DNA of 64,000 bases from Streptomyces lienomycini (GCF_027947595.1 NZ_CP116257.1:2976001-3040000), one strand, 5' to 3'. Numbered from the stretch's first letter, positions 25,501 to 34,423 are shown. Notes: a model not told the origin generated them from the letters alone. Made by a program: numbers and translations.

Positions 25501-26886
25501 ATGACCAAGGAGTTCGACCTCGCCGCGCTCTTGGCCGAGCGCGGAGCCGAGCGGTACGAGCTGCACGCCAAGCACCTCAACCACCAGCAGCCGCGCATGC
25601 TGCGCACCATCGGCTTCGACAAGGTCTACGAGCGGGCCGAGGGCGCGCACTTCTGGGACGCGGACGGCAACGACTACCTGGACATGCTCGCCGGGTTCGC
25701 CGTCATGGGCCTGGGACGCCACCACCCCGTCGTCCGCCAGGCGCTGCACGACGTCCTCGACGCCTCCCTCGCCGACCTGACCCGCTTCGACTGCCCGCCG
25801 CTGCCCGGCCTGCTGGCCGAGAAGCTGCTCTCCTACAGCCCTCACCTGGACCGTGTCTTCTTCGGCAACAGCGGCACCGAAGCCGTCGAGACCGCCCTGA
25901 AGTTCGCCCGGTACGCGACCGGCAGACGGCGGATCCTGTACTGCGCGCACGCCTTCCACGGACTCACCGCCGGTTCGCTCTCCGTCAACGGGGAGGACGG
26001 GTTCCGCAAGGGCTTCGCGCCCCTGCTGCCCGACACCGCGGTGCCGCTCGGCGACCTGGAGGCCCTGGCGCGGGAGCTGAAGAAGGGCGACGTCGCCGCG
26101 CTGATCGTGGAGCCGGTCCAGGGCAAGGGCGTGCACGAGGCGCCGCCCGGCTATCTGCTCGCCGCCCAGGAACTGCTGCACCGGCACAAGGCGCTGCTGA
26201 TCGCCGACGAGGTGCAGACGGGCCTCGGCCGGACCGGCAGGTTCTACGCCTACCAGCACGAGGACGGCGTCGAACCCGACCTGGTCTGCGTGGCCAAGGC
26301 GCTGTCCGGCGGATACGTGCCGGTGGGGGCCACCCTCGGCAAGGAGTGGATCTTCCAGAAGGTGTACTCCTCGATGGACCGCGTCCAGGTCCACTCGGCG
26401 AGCTTCGGGTCCAACGCGCAGGCCATGGCGGCGGGGCTCGCCGTGCTGTCGGTGATGGAGAACGAGGAGATCGTGGCGAACGCCGCCGCGGTGGGGGAGC
26501 GGCTGAAGTCCCGGCTGGCGGCGCTGGTGGACCGCTACGAACTGCTCGCCGACGTACGGGGGCGGGGGCTGATGATCGGCATCGAGTTCGGCCGGCCCAG
26601 CTCCCTCGGGCTGCGCAGCCGCTGGACGATGCTGCAGGCCGCGCGGAAGGGGCTGTTCGCGCAGATGGTGGTGGTGCCGCTGCTGCAACGGCACCGGATC
26701 CTGACGCAGGTCTCCGGCGACCACCTGGAGGTGATCAAACTGATCCCGCCGCTGATCATCGACACCGACGACGCCGACCGGTTCGTCGACGCCTTCACCG
26801 AGGTGATGGAGGACGCGCACAACGGCGGGGGGCTGATGTGGGACTTCGGCAAGACCCTGGTCAAGCAGGCGGTGGCCAACCGCTGA
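25501..26886 (+). CDS. hpnO: Class III aminotransferase of hopanoid side-chain synthesis (HpnO-like)
   Basis: The 461-aa PLP enzyme has [47 protein letters not shown] (Asp for the pyridine nitrogen) and [14 protein letters not shown] (the PLP lysine). It probably aminates the C35 end of the ribosyl-derived side chain to form aminobacteriohopanetriol, a lipid I recall from S. coelicolor. The ATG follows the dxs stop without a gap. It is the last biosynthetic gene, just before a regulator preceded by two palindromes. Confidence 0.88.
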   Translation: MTKEFDLAALLAERGAERYELHAKHLNHQQPRMLRTIGFDKVYERAEGAHFWDADGNDYLDMLAGFAVMGLGRHHPVVRQALHDVLDASLADLTRFDCPPLPGLLAEKLLSYSPHLDRVFFGNSGTEAVETALKFARYATGRRRILYCAHAFHGLTAGSLSVNGEDGFRKGFAPLLPDTAVPLGDLEALARELKKGDVAALIVEPVQGKGVHEAPPGYLLAAQELLHRHKALLIADEVQTGLGRTGRFYAYQHEDGVEPDLVCVAKALSGGYVPVGATLGKEWIFQKVYSSMDRVQVHSASFGSNAQAMAAGLAVLSVMENEEIVANAAAVGERLKSRLAALVDRYELLADVRGRGLMIGIEFGRPSSLGLRSRWTMLQAARKGLFAQMVVVPLLQRHRILTQVSGDHLEVIKLIPPLIIDTDDADRFVDAFTEVMEDAHNGGGLMWDFGKTLVKQAVANR

Positions 26887-26896
26887 GCCCGACTCT

Positions 26897-26931
26897 TTGC
26901 CTGTGAGGCAAGAAATTTGCCCAACAGGCAA
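26897..26931 (+). promoter_or_regulatory. Two operator-like palindromes TTGCC-N5-GGCAA, 20 bp apart
   Basis: TTGCCTGTGAGGCAA (26897-26911) and TTGCCCAACAGGCAA (26917-26931) share perfect 5-bp arms with a 5-bp centre, and their starts are exactly 20 bp apart (about two helical turns). They lie between hpnO and the XRE-cupin gene and are the obvious candidate autoregulatory operator. Confidence 0.75.
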
Positions 26932-26951
26932 GATTCGGGCTGAATGGAGGC

Positions 26952-27566
26952 ATGAGCTCCTCCGAGACCGGCCCCGCCGAGGGGGCGGTCGCCGCCGTCG
27001 CGCCGCAGCTGCGTGAGCTGAGGCGGCGGGCCGCCCTCACCCTCGAGACCGCGGCCCGCGCCGCCGGGCTGTCCCCGGCCCACCTCTCCCGGCTGGAGAC
27101 CGGGCACCGCCAGCCCTCGCTGCCGATGCTGCTCTCCCTCGCCCGTGTCTACGGTACGACCGTCGCCGAGCTGCTGGGCGAGACGGCCGCCGACCGGGAC
27201 GCCGTCGTGCGCGGTGCCGACATGGAACCCACGAGCGCGGGCGGCTGGACGTACTACCAGGCCGGAGCGCCGGGCCGCGGCATGCAGGCGCTGCGCGTCC
27301 AGGTGCCGTACGGCTCCCAGGGCGACGTCGTGCGCGTACACCCCGGTGAGGAGTGGCTCCATGTCCTCAAGGGCCGCCTGCGGCTGCGCCTCGGGGACAG
27401 CGAGCACCGGCTCGCCGCGGGGGACAGTGCCCACTTCGACTCGATGACCCCGCACCGGATCGCCGCCCAGGACCCCGACGGGGTCGAGCTGCTCTTCGTC
27501 CACACCCTGTTGCAGAGCCCGACGGCCGCGCTGTGCCTCGGCCCGACCCCCGGAGAGATGCCATGA
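26952..27566 (+). CDS. XRE family regulator with C-terminal cupin domain
   Basis: The 204-aa protein has an N-terminal HTH_XRE (about 20-75: LRELRRRAALTLETAARAAG, LSPAHLSRLETGHRQPS) and a C-terminal cupin barrel (about 110-195: VHPGEEWLHVLKGRLRLRLG) as the likely ligand sensor. This architecture (PuuR/MarR-independent XRE-cupin) usually represses its own or adjacent genes. A GGAGG site sits four bases before the ATG (ATGGAGGCATG). Two palindromes immediately upstream are probable targets. Coupling by ATGA to a 39-aa membrane protein suggests a two-gene unit. Confidence 0.9.
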   Translation: MSSSETGPAEGAVAAVAPQLRELRRRAALTLETAARAAGLSPAHLSRLETGHRQPSLPMLLSLARVYGTTVAELLGETAADRDAVVRGADMEPTSAGGWTYYQAGAPGRGMQALRVQVPYGSQGDVVRVHPGEEWLHVLKGRLRLRLGDSEHRLAAGDSAHFDSMTPHRIAAQDPDGVELLFVHTLLQSPTAALCLGPTPGEMP

Positions 27567-27682
27567 GTGCCATGCAGGAGAAGTTCCCGCGCGCCCTGTG
27601 GGTGCGCCTGCTCGTCTACATCGCCCTGGGGCACGTCTTCGGCGGCTTCCTCTACCTGCTGTTCGAGGTGGGCGCCAAGTAG
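27563..27682 (+). CDS. 39-aa single-pass membrane protein (DUF6126-like)
   Basis: This short frame is coupled to the XRE-cupin gene (ATGA overlap). It has a basic/aromatic N-terminus (QEKFPRALWVRLLVYIALG) and one hydrophobic segment of about 20 residues (LLVYIALGHVFGGFLYLLF), ending EVGAK. It matches my memory of the tiny Streptomyces family DUF6126, often found beside such regulators. Its function is unknown; a membrane anchor or signal for the regulator is conceivable. Confidence 0.75.
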   Translation: MSAMQEKFPRALWVRLLVYIALGHVFGGFLYLLFEVGAK

Positions 27683-27701
27683 CGGGCCGCGGGCGTCCGG
27701 C

Positions 27702-28499
27702 TCAGTCCAGCATCCGCTCGCGCAGCCGCTCCCGGGTCTCGGGAGCGAGCCGCAGCCCCTTCTCCAGGTAGGCGTCGACCCCGCCCCACGTCTCGTCGAC
27801 GGTCTGGAAGGCCGCCGCCAGGTACTCGGCGCGCGCGTCGAACAGGGGGCTGAGCAGCTCCATGACCTCGGGGGAGTACGCGGAGGCGGCGGAACCGCTG
27901 CGGCGCACCTTGTAGCGGCGGTGCGCGGCGTTCGACTTCAGGTAGTCCTCGACGACGGCCTCGCGCTCGACGCCCAGGGCGAGCAGGGCGACCGCGATCG
28001 ACAGGCCCGCGCGGTCCTTGCCGGCCGCGCAGTGCATCAGCGCGGGGACGCTGTCCTCAGCGAGCGCGTGCAGGATCCGGGAGTGCTCCGCCGTGCGCTC
28101 CGTGACCATCACGCGGTAGGAGTCGATCATCCGGTGGGCGGCCTTGCCGTCGGCGAGGATCTCCCGCAGCTGGTCCAGGTCCCCGTCGCGGACCATCTTC
28201 CAGAACTCGGCGCCGTCGGCCGGATCGCTCAGCGGCAGGTTCACGTTGCGCACGCCCGGCAGCTCGACGTCCGGCCCCTCGAGCTTCTGGTCGGCCGCGT
28301 TGCGGAAGTCGAAGATCGTGTGCAGACCCAGCGACGCCAGGAAGGCGGCGTCCTCGCCGGTGGCGTGCGCCAGGTGACCGCTGCGGAAGAGCACCCCCTG
28401 CCGCACCCGCCGCCCGTCCACGGTCGGCAGTCCGCCCACGTCCCGGAAGTTGCGCACACCGGTCAGCTCGGGTTCGGTCGACGGGACCTGCTGCGTCAC
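27702..28499 (-). CDS. Tyrosine-protein phosphatase (DSP/Y_phosphatase3 family)
   Basis: The 265-aa cytosolic phosphatase has an N-terminal family motif (VRNFRDVGGLPT, VLFRSGHLAHAT) and the P-loop MHCAAGKDRAGLS with the nucleophilic Cys and Arg. The KD pair in HCxxGKDR points to the MptpB-like type, which can act on phosphotyrosine and phosphoinositides. GTG 28499 is chosen because GGGAGGAG stands just before it; a GTG at 28514 would place that site inside the coding region. It converges with the small membrane protein gene, leaving 19 bp between stops. Confidence 0.88.
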   Translation of the reverse strand: MTQQVPSTEPELTGVRNFRDVGGLPTVDGRRVRQGVLFRSGHLAHATGEDAAFLASLGLHTIFDFRNAADQKLEGPDVELPGVRNVNLPLSDPADGAEFWKMVRDGDLDQLREILADGKAAHRMIDSYRVMVTERTAEHSRILHALAEDSVPALMHCAAGKDRAGLSIAVALLALGVEREAVVEDYLKSNAAHRRYKVRRSGSAASAYSPEVMELLSPLFDARAEYLAAAFQTVDETWGGVDAYLEKGLRLAPETRERLRERMLD

Positions 28500-28891
28500 G
28501 GGGACTCCTCCCACTCCGCCCCGCCGACGCTGCTCGCAGGCGGGCGCACCACCCGACGATACGGCATCGCCTCGACGCGGCAGCCGCTCCGCAAGGGGTA
28601 TTGCGTGACGATAAGAGCCGTCTGTCCGAATTGGTGCCTTGATGACAACTGCGCCTGAAATGGCGAGAGGTGGATGGGTGACGCGTGAGCAGCGTCATAT
28701 CCGTAACGGTGCGTTGCCCGTCATGTTCACGTAATTCGGTTGGCATTCAAGGAAATTCGCGGAATTGGCCGCCCTCGAAATCGACGCAGTGTTACCGGCT
28801 GTTCCCGCAAAGGATCAATCAAAACACCCGCCAGGGGAACCCCGCGCTTGTCCCTGCGCGTCCCGGTCCCTTACGTTCACCACCGATCCGG
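28500..28891. other. Non-coding leader region upstream of the riboswitch
   Basis: About 390 bp between the phosphatase start and the c-di-AMP aptamer. It is AT-richer than the genes and should contain the divergent promoters of the phosphatase and the cell-wall hydrolase. A small palindrome AATTCGCGGAATT is present near 28754-28766. I see no gene. Confidence 0.5.
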
Positions 28892-29076
28892 ACGGACGCC
28901 TAATCCTGCCGCCGACCGGAGCCCGCACTCATCCACCACCCGTACACGGCAGGAGCGGGGGACCCACAGGTAGAACTGCCTGTTCCGGTTCCCGGAACGG
29001 CTTGGGGTAAAGCCGCGTTTCGGCGCGGCCGGGCATCTCCAGCCCGCACCCGACAGCTCACCTCGCAGGCGCCGGA
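28892..29076 (+). promoter_or_regulatory. c-di-AMP (ydaO/yuaA) riboswitch
   Basis: The leader of the LysM/M23 gene contains the class landmarks in order: TAATCCTGCC near 28901, GCGGGGGACCCACAGG near 28955, GGCTTGGGGTAAAGCC near 28999, and CGACAGCTCACCTCGCAGGCGCC near 29051-29074, which closes the P1 helix just before the GGAGAGG ribosome site. In Streptomyces this riboswitch controls resuscitation-factor and cell-wall hydrolase genes, so high c-di-AMP should turn this gene off. Confidence 0.9.
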
Positions 29077-29088
29077 GAGGAATTCGCC

Positions 29089-30042
29089 ATGCCCGCGAAG
29101 GGTAAGCACCGCAGTACCAGGGCCATGCGCCTGACCCGCACCATCGCCGTCGCCGGAACCGGTGGCGCCGCGCTCGTGCTCCCGCTGATAGGCGCCGCCG
29201 GCGCCAACGCGGCGCCCGCGCACTCCGTTTCCGAGCAGGCCGCGCAGTCCATTCCGACGTCCGCCAAGAAGGCCGCCGCGAACGGCGCCGAGAAGAACTC
29301 GGATTCCCGGACGTACACCGTGAAGAGCGGTGACTACCTTTCGAAGATCGCCGACGAGCAGGACGTGGACGGCGGCTGGAAGAAGCTCTACTCGGACAAC
29401 CGCGAGGCCGTCGGTTCCGACCCGTCGCTGATCCACCCCGGCCTCGAGCTCTCGATCGACGGACCGGCCGCCAAGGCGTCGGCGCCGTCCTCCGCGAAGA
29501 CGCAGAAGCCCGCCGAGAAGCCGGCCGCCGAGAAGCCGGCCCAGAAGTCCGCGGACACCGAGAAGACCTCCTCCTCGGACTCCTCCGACTCCTCGGCGTC
29601 CTCGGACACCGGCACCCAGTCCGCCGGTACCACCAGCGGCTACACCTCCCCCGTCGCGGGCGGCACCGTCGGCACGCCGTACCACCAGTCCGGCAGCATG
29701 TGGTCCAGCGGCTACCACACCGGCACGGACTTCGTCGTCCCGACCGGCACCTCGCTGAAGGCCGTCGGCACGGGCACCGTGGTCTCCGCGGGCTGGGGCG
29801 GCGCGTACGGCAACCAGGTCGTCATCAAGCTCGCCGACGGCCACTACGCCCAGTACGCCCACCTCTCCTCGCTCTCCGTCTCCGCCGGCCAGTCGGTGAC
29901 GGCGGGCCAGCAGGTCGGTCTCTCGGGCGCCACCGGCAACGTGACCGGCCCGCACCTGCACTTCGAGATCCGCACCACGCCGGACTACGGCTCGGACATC
30001 GACCCGGTCGCGTTCCTGCGCTCGCACGGCGTCTCCGTCTGA
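29089..30042 (+). CDS. Secreted LysM and M23 peptidase, cell-wall hydrolase
   Basis: The 317-aa exported protein has a basic N-terminus plus hydrophobic stretch ending AGANAAPA (signal peptide, cleavage about residue 43). A LysM domain follows (TYTVKSGDYLSKIADEQ...HPGLEL), then a long Ser/Ala/Lys/Pro-rich linker, then an M23 (LytM) zinc endopeptidase. Zinc ligands are His210 and Asp214 (HTGTDF) and His291 in HLHFE. It should cut peptidoglycan cross-links. Expression is under the c-di-AMP riboswitch immediately upstream, and a 17-bp hairpin terminator follows. Confidence 0.95.
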   Translation: MPAKGKHRSTRAMRLTRTIAVAGTGGAALVLPLIGAAGANAAPAHSVSEQAAQSIPTSAKKAAANGAEKNSDSRTYTVKSGDYLSKIADEQDVDGGWKKLYSDNREAVGSDPSLIHPGLELSIDGPAAKASAPSSAKTQKPAEKPAAEKPAQKSADTEKTSSSDSSDSSASSDTGTQSAGTTSGYTSPVAGGTVGTPYHQSGSMWSSGYHTGTDFVVPTGTSLKAVGTGTVVSAGWGGAYGNQVVIKLADGHYAQYAHLSSLSVSAGQSVTAGQQVGLSGATGNVTGPHLHFEIRTTPDYGSDIDPVAFLRSHGVSV

Positions 30043-30088
30043 CCCCCGGTACACCGATCTGACGGCGGCCCGAAGGCTGCCCTCGCGC

Positions 30089-30130
30089 CACCGAAGGCCG
30101 GACCCCGATCCCCGGGTCCGGCCTTCGGTG
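30089..30130 (+). terminator. Perfect 17-bp hairpin terminator
   Basis: The arms CACCGAAGGCCGGACCC (30089-30105) and its exact complement (30114-30130) flank an 8-nt loop, about 47 bp after the hydrolase stop. TATTCCGG follows. Confidence 0.85.
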
Positions 30131-30233
30131 TATTCCGGAATTGACGAATACTTTAGGCGTGGCCTTTCTCACCGCCCGTCAACCCCTTCCTACGGTCGCG
30201 TAGGTCACAACGCGCGGTGAATCATGGGCCGAC

Positions 30234-31052
30234 GTGGCAGACGATTCGAAGAGTGACAGCAGAGCAGTGATCGGGTCGTACGTGGCGGTGGGGGACAGCT
30301 TCACCGAGGGCGTCGGCGACTGTGGCCCCGACGGGTCGTTCGTCGGCTGGGCCGACCGTTTCGCCGTACTGCTCGCGGACCGGCGCCCCGAGGGCGACTT
30401 CACGTACACCAACCTCGCCGTGCGCGGCAGGCTGCTCGACCAGATCGTGGCGGAACAGGTCCCGCGGGTCGTCGCCCTCGCGCCGGACCTGGTCTCGTTC
30501 GCGGCGGGCGGCAACGACATCATCCGGCCGGGCACCGACCCCGACGAGGTCGCCGAACGGTTCGAACTGGCGGTGGCCGCACTGACCTCGGCCGCCGGGA
30601 CCGTGCTGGTGACCACCGGGTTCGACACCAGGGGCGTCCCCGTCCTCAAGCACCTGCGCGGCAAGATCGCCACGTACAACGGACATGTGCGGGCCATCGC
30701 CGACCGCTACGGCTGCCCGGTGCTCGACCTGTGGTCGCTGCGCAGCGTCCAGGACCGCAGGGCATGGGACGCCGACCGGCTGCACCTGTCGCCGGAGGGC
30801 CACACCCGGGTGGCGCTGCGCGCGGGGAAGGCGCTCGGCCTGCGCGTCCCGGCCGACCCCGACCAGCCCTGGCCGCCCCTGCCGCCCCGCGGCACGCTGG
30901 ACGTGCGGCGCGACGACGTGCACTGGGCGCGCGAGTACCTGGTCCCGTGGATCGGGCGCCGGCTGCGCGGCGAGTCGTCGGGCGACCACGTCACGGCCAA
31001 GGGGACGCTGTCGCCGGACGACATCAAGACGCGGATCGCCTCGGTGGCCTGA
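30234..31052 (+). CDS. SGNH/GDSL family hydrolase
   Basis: The 272-aa esterase/lipase-like protein has block I GDSFTEG (Ser22), block III GGND, and block V DADRLHL with the Asp/His pair. There is no signal peptide, so it is probably cytosolic; the substrate is unknown. The start is GTG 30234 with a weak ribosome site. Its 3' end overlaps the convergent TetR gene by 29 nt. Confidence 0.88.
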   Translation: MADDSKSDSRAVIGSYVAVGDSFTEGVGDCGPDGSFVGWADRFAVLLADRRPEGDFTYTNLAVRGRLLDQIVAEQVPRVVALAPDLVSFAAGGNDIIRPGTDPDEVAERFELAVAALTSAAGTVLVTTGFDTRGVPVLKHLRGKIATYNGHVRAIADRYGCPVLDLWSLRSVQDRRAWDADRLHLSPEGHTRVALRAGKALGLRVPADPDQPWPPLPPRGTLDVRRDDVHWAREYLVPWIGRRLRGESSGDHVTAKGTLSPDDIKTRIASVA

Positions 31053-31710
31053 GCCCGGCGGCGGGCGGCCGGTGCCCGTGCGACGGTCCCTGGCGTCGCA
31101 CGGGTGCCAACGCCCTCGGCTCCAGGCCCAGTTCGCGGGCCAGCGCCTCGTCCACCCATTCCTGCGCCCGGGCCCGCGACACCGTGCCCGCGTGCGACGT
31201 GAGCTGGACCGCCAGCCCGTCGAGCAGGGCCGTCAGACGCAGGGCGGCCGCGTCCGGCTCGGGGCACGGGAACTCGCCGGCGGCCACCCCCTCGGCGATG
31301 ACCTCGGCGATCGCCGCCTTCCACTGCCGGTCCAGCTCCCGGCTGACCTCCCGCAGCGCGGGCTCGCGCAGTGCCACCGCCCAGCCCTCGATCCACAGCC
31401 GCCAGCCCTTGGCCTGCCCGGTGGGGGCGTACCACCGCACGGCCGCCCGCAGCCGGCGCAGCGCCGACGTGCGACGGCCGAGCAGCTTGCGCAGACGGGC
31501 CAGATCGTCCTCGGCGGCATGGGTGAACGCCTCGGCGACCAGCCTCTCCTTCGTGGAGAAGTGGTAGAGCACCAGGGCGTTGCTGACACCGAGTGCCGCG
31601 GCCACGTCGGCGATGCGCAACGCCGCCACACCCCGCGCCGATATCTGCTCGATGGCGGCGCACAGCAGTTCCTCGCGCCGCTCCGCCACGCTCAACCGGA
31701 CTCTCCCCAC
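31024..31710 (-). CDS. TetR/AcrR family transcriptional regulator
   Basis: The 228-aa regulator has an N-terminal HTH (IADVAAALGVSNALVLYHF, about 33-51) and a C-terminal ligand domain rich in Trp/Arg (RAAVRWYAPTGQAKGWRLW). GTG 31710 (MGRVRLSVAERREELL) is the family-like start; GTG 31719 is possible. It is divergent from the metallo-hydrolase gene across about 128 bp that contain a near-palindrome at 31763-31786 (GTGACCTC...GAGGTGAC, one mismatch), a plausible operator. Confidence 0.88.
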   Translation of the reverse strand: MGRVRLSVAERREELLCAAIEQISARGVAALRIADVAAALGVSNALVLYHFSTKERLVAEAFTHAAEDDLARLRKLLGRRTSALRRLRAAVRWYAPTGQAKGWRLWIEGWAVALREPALREVSRELDRQWKAAIAEVIAEGVAAGEFPCPEPDAAALRLTALLDGLAVQLTSHAGTVSRARAQEWVDEALARELGLEPRALAPVRRQGPSHGHRPPAAGLRPPRRSAS

Positions 31711-31838
31711 GCACGTCACCCTATACAGGGCCGGCGGGCCCCCGGCCGGGGGGAACACGGATGTGACCTCCGTCGTTCGAGGTGACGTAGGACGTGACGA
31801 CCATAATGAGAACCTGAACAACTGCACCTGGAGGTACC

Positions 31839-33032
31839 GTGGCCGGTTTCCGTTCCCCGAGTCCCGGGATCCGCTCACTGCGACCCGCGACCTTCGGCGC
31901 GGACCCGAGCGGCGAGCGCATGGCGCGCATCCGCAGATCGCCGAACTTCCGTGACGGTGTCTTCCAGAACCCCGGGCCGCCCGCCCGGACCCGGCCCTCC
32001 GGATCGGCCGCCGAATTCGCGAAGATCTACTTCGACAGGACGGCGCGGCTGCGCCGGGCGCCGCAAGGGACCGTGCCGGTGCACGCCACCACCGTGGCCG
32101 ATCTCGCCCGGCCGCCCGCCACCGGACTCCGGCTGACCTGGATGGGCCACTCCAGCGTGCTCGCCGAGATCGACGGGCGGCGCGTGCTCTTCGACCCCGT
32201 GTGGGGCGAGCGCTGTTCCCCGGTCCCCTTCGCCGGCCCCAAGCGCCTGCATCCGGTGCCGCTGCCACTGGCCGCCCTCGGCCCGGTCGACGTCGTCGTC
32301 GTCTCCCACGACCACTACGACCACCTGGACATGCCGACCATCAAGGCGCTGGCCGGCACGGACACCGTGTTCGCCGTGCCGCTGGGCGTCGGCGCCCACC
32401 TCGAACACTGGGGTGTCTCCCCCGACCGGCTGCGCGAGCTGGACTGGCACGAGTCGACGCGCGTCGACGGCCTCACCCTCACGGCGACCCCGGCCCGGCA
32501 CTTCTGCGGACGCGGGCTGCGCAACACGCAGCACACCCTCTGGGCGTCCTGGGTCGTCGCCGGGGAGGAACACCGCGTCTACCACAGCGGGGACACCGGC
32601 TACTTCGACGGCTTCCGGGAGATCGGCGCCGCCCACGGCCCGTTCGACGCCACGATGATCCAGCTGGGCGCGTACGCCGAGTTCTGGCCGGACATCCACA
32701 TGACCCCCGAGGAGGGCGTCCGCGCCCACCTCGACCTCCAGGGAGGCACGCCCCGCGGGGCGCTGCTGCCGATCCACTGGGGGACGTTCAACCTGGCGCC
32801 GCACGCGTGGGCGGAGCCGGGTGAGTGGGCGAAGGACGCGGCCGACGAGTCCGGGCAGGCGGTGGCGTTCCCGCGGCCGGGGGAGCCGTTCGAGCCGGCG
32901 GGGGAGCTGCCGGGGGAGGCGTGGTGGCGGGCGGTGTCGCAGCCGATCGCGCACCCGTGGCGTCGTCCGCGGATCACCGAGGGCCTGACCGGCACGAGCA
33001 AGGGGGAACTCGGCCTCGCGGGGGAGCGGTGA
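31839..33032 (+). CDS. MBL-fold metallo-hydrolase (NAPE-PLD/UlaG-like)
   Basis: The 397-aa protein has a binuclear zinc site in SHDHYDHLD (His157, His159, Asp161, His162) and later ligands in YHSGDTGYFD and LLPIHWGTFNL. The WMGHSSVLAEIDGRRVLFDP motif and length resemble N-acyl-phosphatidylethanolamine phospholipase D-like hydrolases. GTG 31839 is preceded by GGAGG. Codons in the last 60 residues shift to G-ending forms, unlike the start. It is probably controlled by the divergent TetR. Confidence 0.88.
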   Translation: MAGFRSPSPGIRSLRPATFGADPSGERMARIRRSPNFRDGVFQNPGPPARTRPSGSAAEFAKIYFDRTARLRRAPQGTVPVHATTVADLARPPATGLRLTWMGHSSVLAEIDGRRVLFDPVWGERCSPVPFAGPKRLHPVPLPLAALGPVDVVVVSHDHYDHLDMPTIKALAGTDTVFAVPLGVGAHLEHWGVSPDRLRELDWHESTRVDGLTLTATPARHFCGRGLRNTQHTLWASWVVAGEEHRVYHSGDTGYFDGFREIGAAHGPFDATMIQLGAYAEFWPDIHMTPEEGVRAHLDLQGGTPRGALLPIHWGTFNLAPHAWAEPGEWAKDAADESGQAVAFPRPGEPFEPAGELPGEAWWRAVSQPIAHPWRRPRITEGLTGTSKGELGLAGER

Positions 33033-33229
33033 GGCCGGTCGGGCAGGAGCTGGGGGAGATGGTCCAGATGCTGCACCGTCTCCCTGCCGACGAGGAGGAG
33101 CGTTTGCTGCGTGCCTTGGACGGAGCCTCCCGCATGGAGTGTGAAGTCGCTGCTCAGCGGGTCAGGCCCTTGCCGTCGCTGGAAGCGTCGGCTCGGATTG
33201 TCGTCCGAACACGCATCGTGGAGCGCTGA
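33029..33229 (+). CDS. Hypothetical 66-aa protein
   Basis: A GTG overlaps the metallo-hydrolase stop (GTGA) and opens a 66-codon frame with a helical, acidic centre (LGEMVQMLHRLPADEEERLL). Third-position G/C bias is weaker than in neighbours. I do not recognise it. It may be a genuine coupled small gene or a remnant at the edge of the inserted region. Confidence 0.3.
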   Translation: MRPVGQELGEMVQMLHRLPADEEERLLRALDGASRMECEVAAQRVRPLPSLEASARIVVRTRIVER

Positions 33230-33329
33230 GGCTCGTACTCGAACTGGTGCGTACCGCGTCGGACGCCGTGCCCAGACCCGGGCCGCGACCGAGGCATCAG
33301 GGTCGTGACCGGTTTGTTGACCGACCGCA

Positions 33330-34160
33330 GCGGCTAAGAGATGACGCGGAAAGGGGTGCGGTCATGGTCGGCGGTTCGGGCGTTCGTCCCAGCGGTGAGT
33401 CACCCATGCTCGCCGGATTGGGCTGCGGACGGTGATGATTGTGTCGGTGAGGTCGAAGAAGGCGTCGATGACGGTGGCTCGCCGCTCGTAGCAGCGGGCG
33501 AGGCGGTGGAAGGCGTTCTGCCATGCGTGGGTGCGTTCGACGTGCCAGCGTTGACTGGCCTGGACGGGCGCCTTCTCGCCTTTGTGCGCGATGCGGCCGT
33601 GCAGGTCGCGTTCGTCGAGCATCGTGCGGGTCTTGTTCGAGTCGTAGCCGGCGTCCAGGTGGACGGTGACCTCGGCGGGCAACGGACCCGGGTCGTCGAG
33701 GTGGTCCAGGGTCGGGGCGAGCAGTGGGGAGTCATGGCGGTTGGCACCGGCCAGAACACGCCCCAGTGGAATGCCGTGTCCGTCCGTCATGCCCGAGCGT
33801 CTACGGCGATCTGGTCGAGGACGAGACCGACGATCCGGTCGTAGGCGTCGAGCGCGATCTGCTTGAGTCGGGCGAAGACGCCCAGTCGTATCCATTCGTC
33901 GCGGCGGCTGCGGATCGTGGTGGCCGAGCAGGTTGCGTCAGCGATCGCCTCGTAAGAACAGCCGAAGCGCAGCAGTCGCAGCAGCTTGTCGAGGATGATC
34001 CGGTCGCTGATGCGTCGCCGGTGGCAGCCAAGTGGATGGTCCGGGTGGTATTCCGGCCGCTCGGGCAGCAGGATCGCGAATTGGTCCCAGAGCGGCTCGG
34101 TCAGCCATGATGGAAGCGCGGGCACAGGTCTCCTCGGTGATCACAGAGCGTCAACACCTC
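33330..34160 (-). mobile_element. Degenerate IS5-family insertion sequence
   Basis: The segment carries the two halves of an IS5-type transposase on the minus strand and abrupt flanks without genes. Exact ends are not visible: only a 7-bp match (GTTGAC near 33318 against GTCAAC near 34149) could be part of terminal repeats. No target duplication was found by eye. The element is inactive by its internal deletion. Confidence 0.55.
33362..34125 (-). pseudogene. IS5-family transposase, internal deletion and frameshift
   Basis: The N-terminal part (33787-34125; LPSWLTEPLWDQFAILLPE, HTH segment LRFGCSYEAIADATCSATTI) runs up to LVLDQIAVDA. The C-terminal part (33362-33895) resumes at SGMTDGHGIPLGRVLAGANR and keeps the second Asp (LDAGYDS) and Glu (HVERTHAW) of the DDE triad. 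The intervening VDGSxTKAPxGG block expected in this family is missing and the frames differ. The transposase therefore lacks its first catalytic region. Confidence 0.82.
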
Positions 34161-34423
34161 CATGATCAACGGGGCCTGTGCCCGCTCGGCTACCTGCCTT
34201 CCCAACCGCGCCTATGCGCGGGCCGAACGGCGTTGTCAAACCTACGGCTGCTTGTGCCATCCACCCCTCTGGTCGCTGCTTCCGGCGCTTCAGCGGGTCG
34301 TGTTACCGACAGGCCCGGCGAATGGAGGTCGTCGACCTGACCACTCGTCAACGCGCGTGCCGGCGATGGCTGAGGAACTCTTCCCGCGCAGCCTCTGTCC
34401 ACGGATGGCGAGAGCTTGGGCAT
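34161..34423. other. Non-coding stretch between IS remnant and crotonase gene
   Basis: About 260 bp with no credible gene. A minus-strand frame carries HPWTEAAREEFLSHRRHAR near 34350-34410, which could be a gene fragment, but it has no matching upstream part. It probably represents debris at the edge of the insertion. Confidence 0.35.

Noticed and set aside
31763..31786. GTGACCTC/GAGGTGAC repeat as a firm TetR operator
   Set aside because: The arms have a mismatch and are short for such GC-rich DNA. It is mentioned in the TetR gene entry but not called as a separate site.
33300..34160. Intact IS with defined terminal inverted repeats
   Set aside because: Only a 7-bp inverted match could be found at the flanks, no target-site duplication was visible, and the transposase has an internal deletion.
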